Shown here: positions 58,964-64,000 of the stretch, one piece after another
Position numbering within the stretch: the first letter of the stretch is position 1
Layout: each line of letters starts with the position of its first letter
Assembly: GCF_003675855.1 (NCBI RefSeq)
Contig: NZ_RCIH01000007.1
Span: 62,001 to 126,000 of the forward strand
Direction: 5' to 3'
DNA length: 64,000 nt
From: Halostella salina
GTDB lineage: Archaea; Halobacteriota; Halobacteria; Halobacteriales; Natronoarchaeaceae
The notes under the pieces: generated by a model
Database searches by the model: none
The model's input: the letters and a program-made list of their open reading frames with translations, nothing else
Told to the model about the DNA's origin: nothing
Translations under genes and position numbers: made by a program

Positions 58964-59932
58964 TCAGGCCAGGCCGAGGCTCTCCTCGGCTTCCAGCAGT
59001 TCGTGGTAGCGGTTGCGGATGGTGACCTCGCTGATGTCGGCCACCTCGCTGACCGCGGCCTGGGTCGTCTTCTCGTTGGTCAGCAGCGCGGCGGCGTAGA
59101 CGGCGGCGGCCGCGAGGCCGACCGGCGACTTGCCGCTGTGGACGCCCTTCTCCTTGGCGTTCTGCAGGAGCTTGCGGGCGCGGTGTTCGGCCTCGTCCGA
59201 GAGGTCCAGTCCGGAGGCGAAGCGCGGGACGTAGCTCTCGGGGTCGGCGGGCTGGACCTCCAGCCCCAGTTCGCGGACGACGTAGCGGTACGTCCGGGCG
59301 ACCTCGTTCTTCTCCACGCGGCTCACCTCGGAGATCTCGTCCAGGCTGCGCGGCACGCCGGCCTGCCGGGCGGCGGCGTACACGCAGGCGGTCGAGACGC
59401 CCTCGATGGAGCGGCCGGGGAGCAGGTCCTCCTCGAGCGCGCGACGGTAGATGACGCTCGCCGTCTCGCGGACGTTCTCCGGAAGCCCCAGTGCGGAGGC
59501 CATGCGGTCGATCTCGCCGAGCGCCTGCTTCAGGTTGCGCTCCTTGCTGTCGCGGGTGCGGAAGCGCTCGTTCCACTTGCGCAGGCGCTGCATCTTCTCG
59601 CGCTGGCGGGAGCCAAGGGAGTTGCCGTAGGCGTCCTTGTTGCGCCAGTCGATGTTCGTCGACAGCCCCTTGTCGTGCATCGTGTTCGTCGTCGGCGCGC
59701 CGACGCGGGACTTCTCGTTTTTCTCCTGTGCGTCGAAGGCGCGCCACTCGGGGCCGCGGTCGACGGAGTCCTCCTCGACCACGAGGCCGCAGTCCTGACA
59801 CACCGTCTCGCCGTGCTCCTCGTCGTTGACCAGCTGGCCGCTACACTCCGGGCAGCTGAGCGTTTCGTCGGTCTGTTCCGTCTCGCGCTCCTCCTCGGAG
59901 CCGCGTACGCGTGTTCGGGTGTTCTCGGTCAT
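58964..59932 (-). CDS. tfb: Transcription initiation factor IIB (TFB)
   Basis: TFB recruits RNA polymerase to TATA-bound promoters. The 322-residue protein has a zinc ribbon (CPECSGQL and CQDCGLVVEEDSVD), the B-finger segment (EWRAFDAQEKNEKSRVGAPT) and two cyclin-fold repeats (RMASALGLPENVRETASVIY; VPRFASGLDLSDEAEHRARK) ending in SEVTIRNRYHELLEAEESLG. Haloarchaea usually carry several TFB copies, so this is one of a family. Leader is about 60 bases long with a strong TATA box. Confidence 0.98.
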   Translation of the reverse strand: MTENTRTRVRGSEEERETEQTDETLSCPECSGQLVNDEEHGETVCQDCGLVVEEDSVDRGPEWRAFDAQEKNEKSRVGAPTTNTMHDKGLSTNIDWRNKDAYGNSLGSRQREKMQRLRKWNERFRTRDSKERNLKQALGEIDRMASALGLPENVRETASVIYRRALEEDLLPGRSIEGVSTACVYAAARQAGVPRSLDEISEVSRVEKNEVARTYRYVVRELGLEVQPADPESYVPRFASGLDLSDEAEHRARKLLQNAKEKGVHSGKSPVGLAAAAVYAAALLTNEKTTQAAVSEVADISEVTIRNRYHELLEAEESLGLA

Positions 59933-60016
59933 TGTACGAGAGGGCGGAAGCTACCCGGGGAGATCGCTCGGAAAAATCCCGGAGATGGTTCCTTACTTTC
60001 CACATTCGGGGGCAAA

Positions 60017-60027
60017 CTATTTATATG
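60017..60027 (-). promoter_or_regulatory. TATA-type promoter of tfb
   Basis: CATATAAATAG on the minus strand is a near-ideal TATA box about 85-95 bases before the tfb start. Transcription would begin near 59993, giving a leader of about 60 bases, longer than is usual in this window. The 214-base gap 59933-60146 holds nothing else I can assign. Confidence 0.65.
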
Positions 60028-60146
60028 CTTCGGAATAACGTCCGTTTTCGGACTGAAACGGGCGTTTTCGTGCCGGTCGGGACCGGCCCGGAGTGTCCCG
60101 ACCGCCGAACGGCAACGCTCTCGTCGCTGGAGCCGAACCGGCGAGT

Positions 60147-60595
60147 ATGGACGTCGGCGTCGGCAGCGGTAACCCGGTCAAGGTAGCGGCGACGGAACGA
60201 GTCCTCGCGGGACGCGGCGCGTCGGTCGAAGCGGTTCCGGTCGACTCGGGCGTGAGCGAACAGCCCCGCGGCCGCGCCGAGACGGTAACCGGCGCGGAGA
60301 CCCGCGCCCGCCGGGCGTCGACGGGCTGTTCCTGATCATGTGGGCCGCCGTCACCGACGGAACCCGGACGGGCCGCGGCGGCGGGCCGAGCCTGCGACTT
60401 CCCGACGACATCGCCGCCAGAGTCGACGACGGTGAGGAACTCGGCCCGGTGATGGACGACGTGCTGGACCGGAACGGCGTCGCCCGGGAGGGCGGCGCGG
60501 CGGGCGCGCTCACGGACGGCGCGGTCGACCGTGAGGGGGCGCTTTCGACGGCCGTCGCCGGCGCGCTCGGCCCGTTCGTCACGGACCTGTACTGA
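60147..60595 (+). pseudogene. Broken YjjX/DUF84-type inosine/xanthosine triphosphatase
   Basis: The 5' part, from ATG 60147, reads MDVGVGSGNPVKVAATERVL and VDSGVSEQPRGRAETVTGAE, the start of a DUF84 NTPase that removes deaminated purine nucleotides. It then runs into TGA at 60333 in this frame. The 3' part continues in another frame from about 60317 with VDGLFLIMWAAVTDGTR, SLRLPDDIAARVDDGEELG and VMDDVLDRNGVAREGGAAGA to the stop at 60595. The conserved middle block containing a GVGIEGGV-like active-site loop is missing. The simplest reading is a deletion of about 25 codons that also shifted the frame. Confidence 0.8.
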
Positions 60596-60613
60596 TCGCG
60601 TCGCGGGACCGCG

Positions 60614-62437
60614 CTAATCGGTGTCGACTGCGGCGGTCTCGCGGGCGTCGGCGCTCTCCTCGACGGCCGTCGTCAGCGAGACGTTGAACAGCAGCATCGA
60701 GGCGACGCCCCCGACGATCGTGACGACGTTTTTCACGGCGTGGTCGACGATGGCGGCCGCGAGTGCGACGCCCCAGCCGATCGGCGTCAGGCCGACGACC
60801 AGCGCGGTGAACGCGCCCTCGTACAGGCCGACGCCGCCCGGCGACAGCGGCAGCACCTTCGCCAGGTTGCCGACGCTCACCGCGAAGAAGCCGACCGCGA
60901 GCAGCGTCGGGAGCGCCAGATCGACGCCGTCGAAGGCAGCGAGCACGACGATGGCCGTCACCACGTCCAGCCCCCAGATGAGGAGGCTGGACGCACCGAC
61001 GCGGACGAACGCGCGGCCGTTCCCGGCGACCGCCTGCACGTCGCCCGCGAACTGCTCGACGACGCCCGCGACGTACTCGGCGTAGCTGTCCGAACTGAGC
61101 CGCGTCACGCCCTCGCGGACGAGGTTGCGGTCCGAGCGGGCGGTGGCGACGATGAGCGCGACGCCGGCGATGGCCGCGGCTCCGACGCCGGCGGCGACCG
61201 TCACCGCGTAGCGCCCGCTCTGGCCCGCCTCGCGCCCGCTGCCGAACAGCGTCGACTCCAGCCCGCCGGTGCCGCCGGTCGCCGCGAGACCGAGGAACAC
61301 CGCCCCGGCGAGTGTGGCGATCGTCAGCAGGTCGAACACGCGCTCGATCGCCAGCGACGCGAAGCCCGTCGGGTACGGGATCGACCGGCGGGCCTTCACC
61401 ACGTACGCCCGGACCGCGTCGCCGGCCCGCGCGGGGAACACGAGGTTGCCCGTCTGGCTGATGAACACCGCGCCCGTGAGGAAGCCGACGCGCTCCTCGT
61501 ACCCCAGTTCCGCGAGGATGTCGCGGTAGCGCACGCCCCGGAGCGGCCAGGAGAGCAGGTAGATGACCGCCGAGAGCGCCACCAGCCCCCTGTCGGCCCC
61601 GGCCATGCTGTCGATGACTCGCTCGGGGTCGAGATACTGCGTCATCAGCGCGAGCGCGACGACGACCAGCAGCGTCCCCGCGCCCAGCGTCACGCGGCGG
61701 TCGATCCGCGGCGAGACGGCGACCTGCCACCACGTCCGGAGGATCGCGCTGCCCATCCCGAACACGTCGCGGACCAGATCGACTTTCGTGTCGCCCTTCG
61801 GCGTCCAGTCGACCGGGAACTCCTTGACGCGGTAGCCCGACCGCTGGGCGCGGACGAGCACCTCCGTGTCCCAGAACCAGTGGTCGTCGTCCACGTCGTC
61901 GAGCAGCGCCTCCAGCGCCGCGCGGTCGAACGCCTTGAACCCGCACTGGTGGTCGCGGAGGTTCGACCGGAGGAACAGCCGGACGAGCGCGTTGTACCCC
62001 CGGCTCGGCACGCCGCGCTTGGCCGGGCGGTCGGCCTCGCGCCCCTCGATCCAGCGCGAGCCGGTCGCCACGTCGTACTCGCCGGAGCGGACGCTCTCGA
62101 CGAGCTCCTCCAGGTGGCGCATATCCGTCGCCATGTCCGTGTCGAAGTAGACGAGCGTGTCGCCGTCCGCCTCCTCGAACGCCCGCTCCAGCGCGCCGCC
62201 CCGGCCCAGACGCTCGTCGCTGTGGACGTGGCGCACGCGCTCGTCCGCGGCGGCGAGTTCGTCGGCGATCTCGGGGGTCCGGTCGTCGCAGCCGTCCTCG
62301 GCGACCAGCACCTCGAACGTGCCCGCCGGGAGGAAGTCGGCGAGGGTGGAAAGCGTCGTCTCGACCGTCTCTCGGATCGTCGCCTCCTCGTTGTACGCGG
62401 GGAGAACGACGCTGACCTCGACCGCCGGGGGACTCAT
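60614..62437 (-). CDS. AglD-like glycosyltransferase with C-terminal flippase-like membrane domain
   Basis: The 607-residue protein starts at ATG 62437. Residues 1-230 are a GT2 glycosyltransferase (VSVVLPAYNEEATIRETVET, the VLVAEDGCDDRTPEI block, LVYFDTDMATDM with DxD, and a DHQCGFKAFDRAAL region). From about 260 on are several membrane helices of the UPF0104/lysylphosphatidylglycerol synthase type (FPARAGDAVRAYVVKARRSI). This two-part layout matches Haloferax AglD, which adds the final mannose to N-linked glycans. The substrate here is inferred. Confidence 0.83.
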   Translation of the reverse strand: MSPPAVEVSVVLPAYNEEATIRETVETTLSTLADFLPAGTFEVLVAEDGCDDRTPEIADELAAADERVRHVHSDERLGRGGALERAFEEADGDTLVYFDTDMATDMRHLEELVESVRSGEYDVATGSRWIEGREADRPAKRGVPSRGYNALVRLFLRSNLRDHQCGFKAFDRAALEALLDDVDDDHWFWDTEVLVRAQRSGYRVKEFPVDWTPKGDTKVDLVRDVFGMGSAILRTWWQVAVSPRIDRRVTLGAGTLLVVVALALMTQYLDPERVIDSMAGADRGLVALSAVIYLLSWPLRGVRYRDILAELGYEERVGFLTGAVFISQTGNLVFPARAGDAVRAYVVKARRSIPYPTGFASLAIERVFDLLTIATLAGAVFLGLAATGGTGGLESTLFGSGREAGQSGRYAVTVAAGVGAAAIAGVALIVATARSDRNLVREGVTRLSSDSYAEYVAGVVEQFAGDVQAVAGNGRAFVRVGASSLLIWGLDVVTAIVVLAAFDGVDLALPTLLAVGFFAVSVGNLAKVLPLSPGGVGLYEGAFTALVVGLTPIGWGVALAAAIVDHAVKNVVTIVGGVASMLLFNVSLTTAVEESADARETAAVDTD

Positions 62438-62659
62438 TGGTGGCCATCGCAACCGCGCGTGTAAGAATTTTCTGGATACCGGTCGCGCCGAACCGCGATG
62501 GAAACCGGGACCGGTGGGTAAGCCACCGTTTCCCGCCCGTACCAACCCGCGCCTCCACCCACCGAAGAACCGGATTTCCGATCCCGGAAACCGCAAGCAA
62601 GCGACGGATTAACCGGGCGTACCAAACCCCCTAAGGTCGTCACCATCCTCCCCGGTAGT

Positions 62660-62902
62660 ATGAGCACGACCGCCACACCAGTCGCCGCCGACCTCACCGA
62701 CAAGCAGGAGCGCATCCTCGACTACCTCCGCGAGCACGCCGACACGAAGACGTACTTCAAATCGCGGCTCATCGGCGAGGACCTCAACATGACCGCCAAG
62801 GAGGTCGGCACCAACATGACCGCGATCCGTGACGGCGACGCCGACGTGGACGTGGAGAAGTGGGGGTACTCGTCCAGCACGACGTGGAAAGTGACGGCGT
62901 AG
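62660..62902 (+). CDS. DUF7123 family protein
   Basis: The 80-residue protein reads as one small winged-helix-like domain: TDKQERILDYLREHADTKTY, FKSRLIGEDLNMTAKEVGTN and a beta-hairpin DVEKWGYSSSTTWKVTA. It matches a haloarchaea-specific family without known function; a DNA-binding fold is suggested by the helix pattern. It is divergent from aglD and convergent with the next regulator. Confidence 0.85.
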   Translation: MSTTATPVAADLTDKQERILDYLREHADTKTYFKSRLIGEDLNMTAKEVGTNMTAIRDGDADVDVEKWGYSSSTTWKVTA

Positions 62903-62941
62903 GTCGTACGTGGCCGCGTCGAAACCGGGGACGAGGCCGAA

Positions 62942-63562
62942 TCAGGGATCGAACCGGATCAGCCCGTCGGCGTCCGCCGCGAGCGCGGCGGCGTCGGGAC
63001 CGAAGGAGTCCGCGTACCGCACCAAAAGCGTCAGCACCGTCTCCGGCTCCTCGACCGCGTAGCCGTCCTCGCGGGAGAGCAGACCGGCCTCCTCTAGCTC
63101 GCCGGCGTACTTGCTGACCGTCGGCCGGGACACGTCGAGCGCGTCCGCCAGTTCCGACCCCGTCGCCGTCGGGTCCCGGAGGAGTTCGACGAGCATCCCG
63201 CGGGGCGTCTCCCGGCGCAGGTAGCCCAGCGCCACCTGCTCGAACGCGGAGAACCGGCCGGCCGGGTAGAAGCGACGGTAGTCGCCGTCCTTCCGGCTCT
63301 CGACGGCACCCGCCGACTCGAGCTGTCGGAGGTGGTGCTGGGTCTCGCCGGTGCCCAGTTGCAGGTCGTCACGGAGCTTCGAGAAGTGCGCGCCCGGCGT
63401 CGTCGTCACGTAGCCCGCGATGGCGTCGCGCGCGTCGCTACTGCTCTCGGACTCGGTCGAGTCCCCGTCGCGGAAGCGAGCGAGCGGGCTGGCGGCTCCG
63501 ACGGCTGCGAACCGGCGGAGCGTCGCGCGCTTGCTCTCGTCCACGTCGCGGGGACCGTCCAT
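62942..63562 (-). CDS. Two-domain winged-helix transcriptional regulator
   Basis: The 206-residue protein holds two winged helix-turn-helix domains. The first, near residues 45-100, reads AIAGYVTTTPGAHFSKLRDD, LGTGETQHHLRQLESAGAV; the second, near 115-165, reads MLVELLRDPTATGSELADAL and VSRPTVSKYAGELEEAGLLS. A charged N-terminal leader of about 40 residues precedes them. Such paired-HTH proteins are common haloarchaeal regulators. No effector domain is seen. Confidence 0.88.
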   Translation of the reverse strand: MDGPRDVDESKRATLRRFAAVGAASPLARFRDGDSTESESSSDARDAIAGYVTTTPGAHFSKLRDDLQLGTGETQHHLRQLESAGAVESRKDGDYRRFYPAGRFSAFEQVALGYLRRETPRGMLVELLRDPTATGSELADALDVSRPTVSKYAGELEEAGLLSREDGYAVEEPETVLTLLVRYADSFGPDAAALAADADGLIRFDP

Positions 63563-63600
63563 TAGGGTGGCGTTACACGGTGGGGGGTAAAACCCCTTCG

Positions 63601-64000
63601 CTAGTCGTTCTTGGATTCGCTCTCGTCGTCGCCGGGCGACCCGGCGTCGGCGTTGAAGTTCTGATCCATGTCCTCGATGACCTCGTCGGGGTCACGGATG
63701 CTGGCCGCGTCCTCGCCCTGCTTGATGGCCTGGGCCTCCTGTTCCATCGCCTCGACGTCCATCTGGGCCTCCTCGTCGATCTGGCCGAGGATCTCGTCGA
63801 TGTCGTCCAGCCCGAGCATCTGCCGGGTTTCGGCGTCGAACTCGAGGCTGTCGAGGTCGGCCTCGCCCTCCTTCACGTCGCTGCCGGTGAGGTGTTTGCC
63901 GTACCGGCCGAGCATGGAGGACAGCTCCTGGGGCAGGACGAAGGTGGTCGACTCGCCCTGGCCGATCGCTTCGAGCGTCTCCATCCCTTTGTCGATGACC
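63601..64000 (-). CDS. SPFH/band 7 (stomatin-like) protein, C-terminal part
   Basis: Only the C-terminal 132 residues are in the window; the gene continues past the right edge. The visible end includes IGQGESTTFVLPQELSSMLG, typical of the distal end of an SPFH domain, then an acidic helical region and a Glu/Asp-rich tail (DEILGQIDEEAQMDVEAMEQ) up to SESKND. Members form oligomers on membranes. The beginning, and any membrane anchor, are not visible. Confidence 0.8.
   Translation of the reverse strand, partial: VIDKGMETLEAIGQGESTTFVLPQELSSMLGRYGKHLTGSDVKEGEADLDSLEFDAETRQMLGLDDIDEILGQIDEEAQMDVEAMEQEAQAIKQGEDAASIRDPDEVIEDMDQNFNADAGSPGDDESESKND

Noticed and set aside
1-64000. tRNA, rRNA, CRISPR or insertion-sequence transposase genes
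   Set aside because: I looked through the intergenic gaps for tRNA T-loop-like motifs, regularly spaced repeats and transposase-type protein motifs and found none.

Overview
The window is chromosomal DNA from a haloarchaeon (class Halobacteria). It is mostly high-GC, nearly every protein is strongly acidic (Asp/Glu-rich), genes overlap by ATGA or GTGA, and promoters are AT-rich TATA-type boxes about 30 to 40 bases before the start codons. TFB, N-glycosylation genes, CheC/CheD chemotaxis proteins and halocyanin agree with this. I found no tRNA, rRNA, insertion sequence or CRISPR array.

Layout. 1-1.35 kb: start of the complex I operon (nuoA-nuoB-nuoC, minus strand). 1.5-5.2 kb: purE, purK and an Agl23-type membrane protein. 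5.3-6.8 kb: ribH and an aminotransferase. 6.8-15.3 kb: housekeeping and envelope genes, including 5-formyl-THF cyclo-ligase, a lipoprotein, ribL with a JAMM protease, an S1/DHH nuclease, a secreted phospholipase D-like protein, a HEAT-repeat protein, PssA-type archaetidylserine synthase and halocyanin. 15.3-21.0 kb: a 982-residue surface protein with a von Willebrand A domain, a glutathionyl-hydroquinone-reductase-like protein, a restriction-endonuclease-like protein with a degenerate active site, and two very small genes. 21.2-33.6 kb: a chemotaxis island with a transducer, cheR, cheD, two cheC-type genes, cheA, cheB, cheY, cheW and a second CheW-like gene. The transducer and CheA carry extraordinarily long acidic low-complexity segments.

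33.7-40 kb: a winged-helix regulator, an EamA transporter, a putative metallopeptidase with an SRPBCC protein, an Lrp regulator and the 2-oxoacid:ferredoxin oxidoreductase genes korA-korB. 40.1-49.7 kb: small proteins, SurE, an Rsm22-like methyltransferase, and aromatic amino acid genes (tyrA, aroA, aroC) interspersed with an M24 peptidase and a phosphodiesterase. 49.7-54.0 kb: a two-gene surface-protein operon with markedly low GC in most of its length; this is the clearest accessory locus. 54.2-58.7 kb: a VOC protein, an isochorismatase-like hydrolase overlapping a YqcI/YcgG (GntA-like) protein, a MOSC protein, a D-2-hydroxyacid dehydrogenase and a nucleoside hydrolase. 59-64 kb: TFB, a broken YjjX-type NTPase, an AglD-like glycosyltransferase, a DUF7123 protein, a two-domain winged-helix regulator and the C-terminus of an SPFH/band 7 protein.

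The strongest leads for something undescribed are the chimeric PKD-protein operon with its repeated Tyr/Glu/Arg-rich module (49,748-54,039), the matching acidic extensions of the transducer and CheA, and several structured intergenic regions near 36.4, 56.6 and 58.8 kb. All functional assignments rest on sequence motifs read by eye; no database search was run.
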